From the NCBI RefSeq assembly GCF_002797875.1, contig NZ_PGFC01000005.1, forward strand, positions 1 to 64,000: 64,000 nucleotides of DNA, written 5' to 3'. Below the pieces are notes generated by a model. The model saw only the letters and a program-made list of their open reading frames with translations, was not told the origin of the DNA and did no database searches. How positions within the stretch are numbered: the stretch's first letter is position 1; each line of letters begins with the position of its first letter. Below are positions 37,901 to 46,617 of the stretch, piece by piece. Source of the DNA: Pseudoscardovia suis (lineage in GTDB: Bacteria; Actinomycetota; Actinomycetes; Actinomycetales; Bifidobacteriaceae). The position numbers and the translations under genes are program-made.

Positions 37901-40256
37901 CATTGTGCGCACCGACCGCTTCGATACCGAGAACGCCTATGACGGCGATGACCTGGGTGCTACGAACGCCAACAACAAGACGACGTTCAAGGTCTGGGCC
38001 CCGACCGCGCAGACGGTCTCGCTCGTCACCTACGCGAACGCAACGAGCGCCGATGCCGCCGTCGACAAGGTCACCCCGATGACCCTCGGCGACAAGGGCG
38101 TGTGGTCCGTCACCATCGACAACACCGCGGATGCGCTGGCTTACCAGTACCGCGTTGTGCTGCCTGACGGCACGACGAACGACACCGCCGACCCGTATGC
38201 CACCGCTGCGGTCGTCAACGGCGACCGTTCCGTGGTGCTCTCCGACGCAGCCATGAACGCCACGACGGTCAACGCCGTCAGCGGCGGCCGCGTCTCGCAG
38301 GGCAACGCAATCGTGGCAGAAACCCATATCCGCGACTTCACGAAGAGCGCCACCAGTGGCGTGTCCGAAGCGAACCGCGGCAAGTACCTGGGCATGATCG
38401 AATCCGGCACCACGAACGCAGCCGGCGAGTCCACTGGCCTTGACTACCTCAAGGGCCTGGGCATCACCGACGTGCAGCTGCAGCCATTCTTCGATTACGC
38501 ATCCGTGGACGAGACGAAGGCGCTCGACGACTCCAACTACAACTGGGGTTACGATCCGGAGAATTACAACGTGCCGGAAGGCTCGTACTCCTCCGACGCC
38601 ACCAACCCGTCCGCGCGAGTCGACGAAACCAAGGAAATGGTCAGCGGTCTGCATGACGCGGGCCTGGGCGTGATCATGGACGTGGTGTACAACCACGTTG
38701 CTGATGCATCCGCCAGCTCGTTCAACAAGACCGTGCCCGGCTACTACTTCCGCTACGATTCCAACGGTAACCTGACGAACAAGTCCGGCTGCGGCAATGA
38801 CACCGCATCCGAGCGTGCGATGATGCGCAAGTACATCGTCAACTCCGTCACGTACTGGGCGAAGGAATACGGCGTGGATGGCTTCCGCTTCGATCTCATG
38901 GGTCTTGTTGACACCGAGACGATGAAGGAAGTGCGCGAGGCGCTTGACAAGATCGATCCGAACATCATCGTGCTCGGCGAAGGCTGGGACATGGCTGGCG
39001 ATTCCGTCAGCTCCTCCACGACGATGACGACGCAGCCGAATGCTTACCAGGTTGACAACACCGATGGCACCGGCTCCACGATCTCGTTCTTCAACGACTC
39101 GATCCGCGACGGTCTTAAGGGATCCGTCTTCTCCGACACCGACACCGGCTATGTCTCCGGCAAGGCTGACCAAGAGAAGCTCATCGCCCACAACATGCTC
39201 GGCTGCGAGTATGACACGTCTGACGGCGCCACGACCTGCTGGAACGGCACCGCTCAGGATCGCTACGCCAACGCATCCCAGGTGGTGCAGTACGCCGAGA
39301 TCCATGACAACATGACGCTGTACGACAAGCTGCGCACGTCCAATCCGGATGATTCGGACGCCACGACCGTGGCACGTGCCGAACTTGCCGACTCCGCTGT
39401 GTTCCTCAGCCAAGGCATTGCCGAAATCCAGCTGGGTCAGGAATTCCTGCGCAGCAAGGGCGGCAACGGTAACAGCTACAACGCCGGTGATTCCGTCAAC
39501 GCCATTGATTGGAACCGCCAGACGACGTACGCCGATTCCGTGGCATACGTGCGCGGTCTCGCCATGCTGCGCCGTGCCGTGAAGGCCTTCCAGTACTCGA
39601 GCTACGCCGACATTCAGGCGCACTCCAAGGTGCTGCAAACCTCCAATGGCGTGGTTGCCTTCCAGATCAGCGACGACAGCGGCACCTACGTGGTGATTCT
39701 CAATGCCAATAGCACCGAGACGAAGGTCTCCGGGCTCAAGGCAGGCGAATACCGCACGATCCTCGCCAACGGCAAGGTGAATGCGGCATCCACTGAGGAC
39801 TTCGAGAAGCTCGCGACGTTCGACATCGCGGCTGATCTGGCCGACTCTGCAGACACCACCACGAACCTGCTGGGTGCAAGTGTCACTGACTCCCCGCTTG
39901 CCACGCTGGCCAGCGATACCGAGCCCACTGGCTCCTACACCGCGGCCCCGCTCTCGGCCACCGTGCTCGTGACCGATCTCGTCTCGACCCCGGCTGAGCC
40001 CGAGCAGCCCACCAACAACAGCGATGCGACCGATACTGCTGACGCTTCCAACGGAACTGCGCCTGCCGCATCGGACAACAACGCTGCTGCCAAGTCTGAT
40101 GCTGCTCATGAGTCCGGCAACCTCGCTGCCACCGGCACGAGTGTTGCAGCCCTCATCGCCGCAATGACCGCGATTCTCATCGCGGGTATCACGGTGAACC
40201 GCAAGTCCCGCACCATCAACGACGAGCGCGCTGCAAAGCACGCATCGCAGTGGTGA
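34953..40256 (+). CDS. apuB: Bifunctional cell-wall amylopullulanase
   Basis: A 1767-residue enzyme with two GH13 domains. After a Sec signal (MKTKKWTARMTAVVASAAMA...) comes an alpha-amylase domain (about 50-500; GFRIDAAKHI, WIQEVIG, TNWDTERS). A CBM25-like domain (about 545-630; IYYKNTSNYTTPNIYYGVG) and two CBM41-like pullulan-binding modules (about 650-760 and 767-895) follow, then a CBM48-like module (TTFKVWAPTAQTVSLVTY). A type I pullulanase domain ends the catalytic part (YNWGYDPENYN about 1195; GFRFDLMG; LGEGWD; EIHDNMTLYD). The C-terminus has LAATG (about 1724), a TM helix and Arg/Lys residues, a sorting signal of the LAxTG type used by class E sortases. Length and order match ApuB of B. 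breve. It follows the paralogous anchored amylase; hairpin terminators follow. Confidence 0.93.
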   Translation: MKTKKWTARMTAVVASAAMALGAVTLVPLSAQADSSSTNANGESTATANGLNSDVQVIAFQQTWNTIAKECTDTYGPEGVGYVEVSPPQESIQGSSWWTSYQPVSYKLDSKLGTEEEFKNMVTTCKAAGVGIIADVVMNNTAAPDDTRTYTGTNGSSYTPGTGSFPGFATSTYPEGITADDFHTCTDKIKDYTNQTEVQQCRLLGMLDFDSESDKVRDIEADYMARMYNYGVVGFRIDAAKHINTDSLNAIKAKLAQKVGKNAADIYWIQEVIGNGSEAAGIQPPHYTQNGTVTEFGFKSEMSQAFNGNVTSLKDLADRLSGDLSSNDANVFVTNWDTERSSGTITYKDGGKYQLANAFMLAYGYGTPRLMSGYKFDSNKTFKDENTAPGAPGATATSVPDVDMNTACSTNTGDWNCEQRWTSTRGLIAFHNYVGDTTSAPVQDWQSSGNDSIAFSRGSKGFLAINNGTTALDVSYKTTLPDGEYCNVYAVEDCSQTVTVKDGKVTTTIPARSAIALYGGATKDNHPAATETTDPSDPENKIEDETVKPTDTTLTIYYKNTSNYTTPNIYYGVGDDWSAAANKPMTYDSATGYWKYTIDTGGKKIDYVFNDGGSNWDNPDGGGNYEAAVGIVQQTVADHASSVGVPADYRAKGQTRLVVHYKPASGDIARALWVWGSNSSTSASFDGSQVEFTGTDCWGKVAEYTVDGTYTDLGVIIKGEDSWDKYGNNDRNVTVGADGTAEIWVDGTGSDPEQTLTEAPADYVSSCTGYNVNVTVHYYREDGLYFNAADTDTKTPQWDLWTWSGSGSANSQQTFTSHDDWGEVSTWTLSGYNYSAADDIGLLRRYGADTWKSKDPDGDNHFIPSDSMVFDAATKTGKAEVWLVAGDPTVYTAKPTLSVSAKSAEIADYQKLIAKLSSAATGDVTATVTDANGNAVETTSVTTDGSTVTISTKSDLDVRGKYTVALTDANGNPLGSATAIAGAIVRTDRFDTENAYDGDDLGATNANNKTTFKVWAPTAQTVSLVTYANATSADAAVDKVTPMTLGDKGVWSVTIDNTADALAYQYRVVLPDGTTNDTADPYATAAVVNGDRSVVLSDAAMNATTVNAVSGGRVSQGNAIVAETHIRDFTKSATSGVSEANRGKYLGMIESGTTNAAGESTGLDYLKGLGITDVQLQPFFDYASVDETKALDDSNYNWGYDPENYNVPEGSYSSDATNPSARVDETKEMVSGLHDAGLGVIMDVVYNHVADASASSFNKTVPGYYFRYDSNGNLTNKSGCGNDTASERAMMRKYIVNSVTYWAKEYGVDGFRFDLMGLVDTETMKEVREALDKIDPNIIVLGEGWDMAGDSVSSSTTMTTQPNAYQVDNTDGTGSTISFFNDSIRDGLKGSVFSDTDTGYVSGKADQEKLIAHNMLGCEYDTSDGATTCWNGTAQDRYANASQVVQYAEIHDNMTLYDKLRTSNPDDSDATTVARAELADSAVFLSQGIAEIQLGQEFLRSKGGNGNSYNAGDSVNAIDWNRQTTYADSVAYVRGLAMLRRAVKAFQYSSYADIQAHSKVLQTSNGVVAFQISDDSGTYVVILNANSTETKVSGLKAGEYRTILANGKVNAASTEDFEKLATFDIAADLADSADTTTNLLGASVTDSPLATLASDTEPTGSYTAAPLSATVLVTDLVSTPAEPEQPTNNSDATDTADASNGTAPAASDNNAAAKSDAAHESGNLAATGTSVAALIAAMTAILIAGITVNRKSRTINDERAAKHASQW

Positions 40257-40321
40257 GTGACCTCGGCAAAGGCAGTTATGCCCCCATGCCCGCGGTAACG
40301 CGCTGAGCTGCTTCAGCTGAA

Positions 40322-40470
40322 CGCCAGGGTTGCATCGTGCAGCCCTGGCGCCGCGCGGCATCGTGCACATCACTGCCACAGGCTGGTCATCCCCAGAAAT
40401 ACAGGGGACGACCAAAAACACAGGGTGGCAATCCCGAAGAAGAATTGCCACCCTGTGTTTATATTTTTAT
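40322..40470 (+). terminator. Three hairpins ending with the apuB terminator
   Basis: CGCCAGGG/CCCTGGCG (40322-40350), GGTCATCCCC/GGGGACGACC (40385-40413, one mismatch) and a perfect 17-bp stem 40416-40432/40444-40460 followed by ATATTTTTAT. Only the last is a canonical rho-independent terminator. The remaining gap to 40708 carries the marR promoter and no gene. Confidence 0.85.
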
Positions 40471-40708
40471 ACCTTGATTACCGCCCGTTCATCCCGTTAC
40501 TAGCCAATTACGCCCAAAGCCCAAATCTCCCGCGATGATTCCACTTGATACATTCTCGGGTAACCTTGTTCAATGAGCAAAGTCCGTATGCGGCAACCGC
40601 TTGCATGCGGCTACCGTTTGCGATTTGCAACATTATCCATTGCGGAAAGCCATCGACGGATTCTGAAATCCCAGCAGACGGCACCGCGCGACACAGCAGG
40701 AGAAGACA

Positions 40709-41239
40709 ATGGTTAGTTCAGCATCCACGTCCGACACTGAATCGCGTGATTTCAGCTCATTCGCCCAGTTGGACACCAACACCCAACTTTTCATGAGCCT
40801 TCACCAGCTCGACACGCTTTCCACCGCAGGGCTTCGTCAACGTATCCCGTCTGAAATCGCTCGTCAGCTCGATGGTCTGCCGTCATCCGCCTGCAACGTG
40901 CGCATCATCGCTTATTTGGCGCGTCACGAGAACGAAGACGTGTACCAAAACGACGTGGAACGCCATTGCGGCATCACCCGCTCCACCGCGAGCCGCGTGC
41001 TCAACATGATGGAGCGCAAGGGCCTGGTGCGCCGCGTCATCCCGACGTTCGACGCCCGCAAGCGCCAGGTGATGCTCACCGACAAGTCCCGCAAGCTCGT
41101 GCGCCAGATCGAGGAAAGCGGCGCCGGCTACTTCTCCACGCTCGCCGAAGGCATCTCCGAAGATGACATGGAGATCACGCTGCGCACGATCCAGCGCCTG
41201 CTCGACCGCTCCGAGATCGAAGCCGAGCCCCTCGACTAA
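40709..41239 (+). CDS. MarR family transcriptional regulator
   Basis: A 176-residue regulator. The winged helix is clear: DVYQNDVERHCGITRSTASR (recognition helix), VLNMMERKGLVRRVIPTFDA and the wing DARKRQVMLTDKSRKL, flanked by N- and C-terminal dimerisation helices. The first 30 residues are Ser/Asp-rich. AGGAGA precedes the ATG. It stands alone between the apuB terminator and a hairpin-rich gap, so its targets and ligand cannot be read from the context; control of the starch locus is possible but unproven. Confidence 0.85.
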   Translation: MVSSASTSDTESRDFSSFAQLDTNTQLFMSLHQLDTLSTAGLRQRIPSEIARQLDGLPSSACNVRIIAYLARHENEDVYQNDVERHCGITRSTASRVLNMMERKGLVRRVIPTFDARKRQVMLTDKSRKLVRQIEESGAGYFSTLAEGISEDDMEITLRTIQRLLDRSEIEAEPLD

Positions 41240-41397
41240 GCGACCTGGACAGAGCGCTCGGTCAGTTGCCCGCCATCTTGTTGCGCATGCAACGGATGGC
41301 GGGCACTTTGATGTGCAGCCGCGCGCCTGCCAATCCAGCAGCACACATTCATGACGGCCACAGGGGCCCCGAGGGCCCGCCAGCCGACCTGCCGCAC

Positions 41398-41686
41398 GTC
41401 ATGTTCGTGTGCAGCTCGCCGTCCGCACTCATCGCTGCACACGAACATGACCACCAGGGCGTCCCGGAGGGGCGACGCCCGTAGATCAGGCCGACACCAT
41501 CATGTGCAGCCCCCTCCTCGGCGCCCCGGCTGCACACAGATGCGGCGCCCTCACACCAACCGTGGCCCCAAGTTGGGCACATCCCTCTCTGCCCAACTTG
41601 GCATAACGGCCAGCATTCCTGGCGAATCGAAGCGAAATGCTGGTCGGAATCCCAAGTTGGGCGAACCTTACTCTGCCCGGCTTGGG
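41398..41686. repeat. Clustered long inverted repeats after marR
   Basis: A perfect 18-bp inverted repeat (41398-41415 / 41434-41451, arm GTCATGTTCGTGTGCAGC) is followed by two hairpins built on the same CCCAAGTTGGGC arm (41568-41579/41590-41601 and 41651-41662/41675-41686), with a third stem around GGCCAGCATT/AATGCTGGTC between them. No gene is supported in 41240-41692. T runs are absent, so these are not simple terminators. Confidence 0.65.
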
Positions 41687-41692
41687 GATTCG

Positions 41693-43921
41693 TCACTTTT
41701 GGAGGTCGGAACGGTCTTGAGTACCAGCGGGCTGATCGGAACTGGTGCGGCGCTTGGCGTTGGGGTGCGCGCCGCTTGATTGGGCGACGCGCGGCTGGAT
41801 GCCGCGTGGCTTGGCATCGCTCGGTTTGGCCCTGTTCGAATTGCTGCTGCTCCGCTTGGCACCGTTCCGATTGACACTGTTCGGCTTGGTATTGGTTGTT
41901 GGGTGGGAGCGGGCGGCGGCGAGACCGCGCAGAATCTGCGGATTGAGGCACAGCCAGATGACGAGCGCGATGAGTACCACGGCAATCACCGCAACCGCCA
42001 CGACGCCGCCCCATGAACGAGAGCTACCCGTCGAATCCGCCTTTTGCAAGGCTTCCCGCCCGCCGGTCAAGTCCACAACGATGAGCCTGCCAGCAGCCGC
42101 AGCATCGGCAGAATCCGAACCGCTGCTCGAGCCGCCATCTGAGCTGCCGGAACTGCCAGAGCTGCTGCCAGAACTCGCCGACCCATCCGCGGCAAGCACA
42201 TAGACCTTGCCATCGGCGGCGCCAGCGGTGCCCACCACCACGCTCTTCACATCCACGGAGCCGTCCGAGGCACCCGCGCCGTCGTATGCCACAGAGCCTA
42301 CCGCCACGGAGCCGCCATCCGCCTTGGCGAGGCGCACTTCAATCTGTGCGCTGCCGCCCGTCGCCGACGCCGAGCCAGAATCCGAGCCCGAACCCGAGCC
42401 CGCTGCCGACCCAGTCGCCGCGCTCACGCTATACATCTCCCCGCCATCGCGCGACAGGTATCCATCCGGCTCATTGAGCGCCAGCCCACGCAGTTCGGAA
42501 CCAGTCGCCGTGTCGAACAGATGGCTGCCCGCGGACGTGCGCACCACGAGGCGCGATCCGTCGCCGCTCAGCGCAAACCCCAGGATGCGCGCAGCGGAAT
42601 CGACGGAAAACACCTGCACGTCCTGAGTGTCGACGTTCGCCTGGAGCACGCTGTGCAGCGAGGTGCTCGGCAGATACAGCTCGGTGCCGTCGCTGCTCAG
42701 CGCCGCGAGATAGCCGACCGAGAAGGTCGCGAGGCTCGTGGCGGCTCCGGTGGAGGTGTTCACGGCGAGCAGCGCGTCGGACTGGCTGTATTGCGCGTCA
42801 AGCAGCACCGTGCCGCCATCGCCGGATGCCGCGAGCCCGGTGATTGTGCTTGGCGTGCTGCTCAGGTCAGCGCTGTTGCTGCTAGTGCCGCTGCTTGAAT
42901 CCGAACCGCTCGAATCCTTGCTGCCCGTCACCGTCACCGCCACATCCTGGTGCGTGCCGTCATCCACGTTCCACACTTGCAAACTCCAGCCGGTGTTCGT
43001 GCCCGAGGTGCTGGCATCGGAGGTGCTGGCATCCGAGGCGCCCGCGCCAGTGTTTGCGGCCCCGCCCTGTGCAAGGGCATAGAGTGTCTTGCCATCGCGC
43101 GCAACCGCGAAGTTCGTGGTGGTCAGGTCGAGGGTCGTCACGCTGCGGTCAGCGGTGGAAATCACCGCCACGCCGCCGCTCGTCGCCACGAAGAGGCGCG
43201 AGCCGTCCTGCGACATCGCGATGCCGGAGGCGACGCCCATGCTGTCGCCGGGCAGGCTGATCACGCTCTCCACCGAGAGGTCAGCGGTGCTCACCGCGCA
43301 CACCGTGCTGGCGGATGACACGACGAACAACTGGCTGCCGTCTGGCGTGAGGCGCATCGTGTCGGGTTCCGCGCCCACGCACGCCGAATCGCCCAACTGC
43401 GCGGTGGTGTAGGTGGCAGCGACTTCCGCAGCGTCGGCGGGCGCCGTGTATGTGGCGCTTGCCGAGACGCTGGCGGAGTCCGAGGAATCCGAAGAATCAG
43501 ATGATCCCAAGGAGCCCGATGATCCCGAGGAGTCCGAAGAAACCGAATTCAACAGATCGGAGGCGGATCCAGACGCTGCACCGGAACCTGAAGAATCACT
43601 GGATTGTGCGGAACCTGTGGACGACGAGACCGACGACGAAGCCGACGACGATACCGACGGATCAGCAAACGCCGGCGCAACTGCGCCGCCCGCCATCGTC
43701 CCCGTCAATGCGCCCGCCAATGCCAGCGAGATGATTGCCGCGGCGGCGCGACGCAGCGCATGGCGAGGGCGCGCGGCGCATCGCGAGTGTGCAATACTGC
43801 ATGATTGCGCGGCGCCGTGGGGATGCTCGGCATCACAGGTCTGCGCAAAGTGATGGGACGGCGACAATGAACTGGAATGCGAGGGATGGCTCTTCGGATT
43901 CATCGGATGTGGCGTAAGCAA
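41693..43921 (-). CDS. Surface-anchored beta-propeller protein
   Basis: A 742-residue exported protein. A long basic N-terminus leads to a signal helix (AAAIISLALAGALTGTMAGG) ending in APAFA, then about 80 residues of Ser/Gly/Asp low complexity, probably an exposed stalk. The body is a YVTN/WD-like propeller with repeats such as DTMRLTPDGSQLFVVSS, GIAMSQDGSRLFVATSGG and ALSSDGTELYLPS. A TM helix (GVVAVAVIAVVLIALVIWLC) and an Asn/Arg/Lys/Ser-rich cytoplasmic tail of 70 residues close it. The TTG start at 43921 follows AAGGGAG; ATG at 43903 is an alternative. It is similar in plan to the proteins at 61143 and 63462. Its function is unknown; adhesion or wall binding is plausible. Confidence 0.65.
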   Translation of the reverse strand: MLTPHPMNPKSHPSHSSSLSPSHHFAQTCDAEHPHGAAQSCSIAHSRCAARPRHALRRAAAAIISLALAGALTGTMAGGAVAPAFADPSVSSSASSSVSSSTGSAQSSDSSGSGAASGSASDLLNSVSSDSSGSSGSLGSSDSSDSSDSASVSASATYTAPADAAEVAATYTTAQLGDSACVGAEPDTMRLTPDGSQLFVVSSASTVCAVSTADLSVESVISLPGDSMGVASGIAMSQDGSRLFVATSGGVAVISTADRSVTTLDLTTTNFAVARDGKTLYALAQGGAANTGAGASDASTSDASTSGTNTGWSLQVWNVDDGTHQDVAVTVTGSKDSSGSDSSSGTSSNSADLSSTPSTITGLAASGDGGTVLLDAQYSQSDALLAVNTSTGAATSLATFSVGYLAALSSDGTELYLPSTSLHSVLQANVDTQDVQVFSVDSAARILGFALSGDGSRLVVRTSAGSHLFDTATGSELRGLALNEPDGYLSRDGGEMYSVSAATGSAAGSGSGSDSGSASATGGSAQIEVRLAKADGGSVAVGSVAYDGAGASDGSVDVKSVVVGTAGAADGKVYVLAADGSASSGSSSGSSGSSDGGSSSGSDSADAAAAGRLIVVDLTGGREALQKADSTGSSRSWGGVVAVAVIAVVLIALVIWLCLNPQILRGLAAARSHPTTNTKPNSVNRNGAKRSSSNSNRAKPSDAKPRGIQPRVAQSSGAHPNAKRRTSSDQPAGTQDRSDLQK

Positions 43922-44097
43922 CGGCGCTCCCTTGGTCGGCGGATTCTCAATCCATGATAAGCGCCACCACCCATCGCACCGTGCATTATGCAGCCCATCA
44001 CGCCGCGCGTCACCTCATACACCATCCACCGCCCCGCGCCATTCCAGCCAACGCCCAGCATCCACCAGACAAGCGATCAACCACATCGCTGAATATC

Positions 44098-44137
44098 GGT
44101 ACGCAATGGTACGCAATGGTACGCAATCGTGTAAAAT
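44098..44137 (+). promoter_or_regulatory. Three GGTACGCAAT iterons and -10 box of the AAA/wHTH gene
   Basis: GGTACGCAAT is repeated exactly three times in tandem at 44098-44127, one helical turn per unit. TAAAAT at 44132-44137 fits a -10 box directly after it. A regulator, perhaps the AAA/wHTH product itself, may bind here. The rest of 43922-44261 shows no gene. Confidence 0.55.
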
Positions 44138-44261
44138 CAATCATTAACAGCGTCCTGCCAACCGCCTCACACCAAGCTCAGGCCGTCTCAGATACCAGCC
44201 AACCGCGCATTTCTTTCACATGCACCCTGCACAAAGAACCCACAAGAAAGGAGAACAGCCC

Positions 44262-45545
44262 GTGCTTCGCCCCACTAGTTCCACCACTTCTCGCGCCGTC
44301 AACCCTTTCAAACCCACCGCAGGGAAAATGCCTCCTATCCTCATCGGCCGCCAATCCATCATCGATGACTTTCAGGAAGCGCTCGACAACGGCATCGGAG
44401 CGCCCGGTCGCATCATGCTCGTCACGGGGCAGCGAGGATTCGGTAAAACAGTCATGCTTACCCAGTTCCGGCGCATCGCGAGGGAACAAGGCTGGCTCAC
44501 GATTGCAGAGACCGCCTCTGAGGGTCTCGTAGACCGCCTTGCACAATCGCTTGATCCGCAAACCGGATCCCATGTGTCTTCTGCGCAGCTCTCCCCCACG
44601 GTCTCGGCCGCTGGCGTTGGCGCCAGCCTCGGGCAGGTCACGATCAGCAAGGAATCCGCACCGCTCACGCTCCGCACGGCGATGCAGCATTGCCTATCCA
44701 GTAAGCGCACAAAGAAAGGCAAGGGCGTCGTCATCACCATCGACGAGATGCAGTCGGCGACCACAGCGGACATCGTGGCAATCGCCACCGCGGTGCAGCA
44801 CACCATTGCCGCATCCGACGAACTGGACTGCCCCGAGGAAGACAAGCGTGGCATCGCAATCGTGTTCGCCGGCCTGCCATCCATGCTCAACGAACTCATC
44901 AACAACCGCACGACCACGTTCATGCGCCGCGCTCTGCAACGCGAGCTGCAGAACGTGCCAATCCCCGATGTGCGGGATGCCTATCTGCAAAGCGTGGTGC
45001 AGTCCGGAAAGGCGATCAGCGCTGAGCTTGCAACGCAAGCGGCGCGGGAATCCGATGGCTACCCCTACATGGTGCAACTGCTTGGTTATTACATGTGGCA
45101 GTCAGCGCAGCGACGCCGTTCCCAAACGATTGAGGAGGCGGACCTGCGCCAGGGATACGCCGATGCCATCACGGCATTTGACCAAGCGGTATGCGCACCG
45201 GCACTTGATGAGCTGGGCACGCCCGAGCGCGTTTTCCTGCAGGCCATGGCTCAAAGCATGGCCCGGAGCGCAACGCCAACGGAATCCGCCAACCCGAGTT
45301 CATCGGGGAAAGCTTCATCGGAAGCAGCGCACTCAGCAACCGCTGCGGATGCATGGCAACCTATCACCCAGCAAATTGCGAAGACCTCCGACATCGCTTC
45401 GTTCACGAGCCGCAGCCGCAGCTGGGTGAGCAAATACCGGGCGGTGTTGCTGCGTGACCATGTGATTGAATCCGCAGGGCATGGCTACGTGCGCTTTGCC
45501 ATCCCTCACATGCGCGATTACCTGCTGGGAACAACGGCGGAGTGA
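44262..45545 (+). CDS. AAA ATPase with winged-helix C-terminus (Orc1/Cdc6-like or archaeal-type ATPase)
   Basis: A 427-residue ATPase. Walker A is TGQRGFGKT (about residue 60) and Walker B VVITIDEMQ; a sensor-like VFAGLPSML follows. The C-terminal part holds a winged-helix domain (FTSRSRSWVSKYRAVLLRDH). This resembles standalone ATP-binding proteins related to Orc1/Cdc6 and STAND ATPases common in bifidobacteria. The GTG start at 44262 follows AAAGGAG. Three 10-bp iterons mark its promoter. It is convergent with the daptide operon, ending 25 bp from it, and is probably not part of that operon. Confidence 0.75.
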   Translation: MLRPTSSTTSRAVNPFKPTAGKMPPILIGRQSIIDDFQEALDNGIGAPGRIMLVTGQRGFGKTVMLTQFRRIAREQGWLTIAETASEGLVDRLAQSLDPQTGSHVSSAQLSPTVSAAGVGASLGQVTISKESAPLTLRTAMQHCLSSKRTKKGKGVVITIDEMQSATTADIVAIATAVQHTIAASDELDCPEEDKRGIAIVFAGLPSMLNELINNRTTTFMRRALQRELQNVPIPDVRDAYLQSVVQSGKAISAELATQAARESDGYPYMVQLLGYYMWQSAQRRRSQTIEEADLRQGYADAITAFDQAVCAPALDELGTPERVFLQAMAQSMARSATPTESANPSSSGKASSEAAHSATAADAWQPITQQIAKTSDIASFTSRSRSWVSKYRAVLLRDHVIESAGHGYVRFAIPHMRDYLLGTTAE

Positions 45546-45570
45546 ACAGATACCATACCTGGAATCATCC

Positions 45571-46617
45571 CTAGGGAATCAGCACATTCCGCAATTCTGC
45601 CATGTCTGTGCCTTCAAGAGGCATCCCTGTTCCTCCCCAAGCAAGCATTGCCCTCCGCGCAGTCCGATCTGCAACATCGTCGGACCAGAAAGCCCCACTT
45701 GCGCTCCCCATAGCAGGCATCAGTTCTGCAAAGAACCAATCAAGGTTACCAATCCGCGATTCCAACTGATTAACCCGCCCAGACCTTCCCCAAGGCAATT
45801 TCCCGCTACGAGCCATGTACACAATGGAAGGAATCAGAGGGATAGAGGCCTCCATTTTTCTGCAGCCGCATTCCGTGCTCAGTTCATTGGCTATGTACCA
45901 CAAAGGCCACGTAAACGGATTCCGACCCCCAGTCGCCCGCTTTTCATGCGAAAGTGCAGAAACACGCGCTAAGCGGATACAGGATTCCTGCCTATCAGTT
46001 TCTGCACGTCGCGCTGCCGCTCGCAACTCTTTCAACATGCCCACCGCAAGCTCATCCGTCGCATTCGCGCTGTTTCCGGATACGACATACTCGCCAACAA
46101 TACGCAAAGCGACTTCGATGGCTCCTTCATATAGCAACGAATCCGGCAATGTTCTGTAAAACTCAGAGTAATACCGCTTCCGCGGCCTGAGGGAACGCCC
46201 AATGATAAGATGCCGACGCCTGCTCGGCCCCTCCACCAGAGCCACACTGCTTGCTTCAGATCCAGTGCCAATCGTGGTAGGGACGGCCTCAATTCTCTTC
46301 GTCTTTCCATGAGCAGTCCCATCCCCCCGAAGCACCATCAGGCCGCTCCGCCCTACTTCCAAACCGCGTTTCACGCTACTCCAGTTGGGGAGTGCCGCCA
46401 GTTTGACAGCATCCAAGATGGCTCCTCCGCCCACTGCGAAAAGATTGTCATATTCTTCAATCTGCGCATGCAGAGTTGTAACCGTCTGCACCGTACATGT
46501 CGGAGGCAGAGGAATCAAAACAGTACCGGCAGGCATCATTGCAAGGTAGCTGCTCAGGGCTTGAGTGCCGCCCAAATTTTGGTCGAACACCACAACCGGC
46601 GCATTCCTTACTTCCAT
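45571..46617 (-). CDS. mpaB: Daptide oxidative decarboxylase, MpaB-like (Fe-ADH/DHQS superfamily)
   Basis: A 348-residue member of the iron-alcohol-dehydrogenase / dehydroquinate-synthase superfamily. The NAD-binding block FAVGGGAILDAVKLAAL (about residue 60) and the TIGTGSEASSVALV motif are present. In daptide biosynthesis MpaB oxidatively decarboxylates the precursor's C-terminal Thr to a ketone. The metal-site region reads YEGAIEVALRIVGEY, closer to DHQS (aGxaEvik) than to the DxxxHAxE of alcohol dehydrogenases, and the distal His pair is not obvious. It is the last gene of the operon, overlapping the aminotransferase by ten bases, as expected for sequential steps. The identification rests on family plus gene set. 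Confidence 0.75.
   Translation of the reverse strand: MEVRNAPVVVFDQNLGGTQALSSYLAMMPAGTVLIPLPPTCTVQTVTTLHAQIEEYDNLFAVGGGAILDAVKLAALPNWSSVKRGLEVGRSGLMVLRGDGTAHGKTKRIEAVPTTIGTGSEASSVALVEGPSRRRHLIIGRSLRPRKRYYSEFYRTLPDSLLYEGAIEVALRIVGEYVVSGNSANATDELAVGMLKELRAAARRAETDRQESCIRLARVSALSHEKRATGGRNPFTWPLWYIANELSTECGCRKMEASIPLIPSIVYMARSGKLPWGRSGRVNQLESRIGNLDWFFAELMPAMGSASGAFWSDDVADRTARRAMLAWGGTGMPLEGTDMAELRNVLIP

Noticed and set aside
36717..40451. 1244-residue minus-strand frame
   Set aside because: It is antisense to apuB, whose domains and catalytic motifs are complete; the frame is open because of high G+C codon bias.
41568..41686. Rho-independent terminators of marR or the beta-propeller gene
   Set aside because: The hairpins lack a following T run on either strand.
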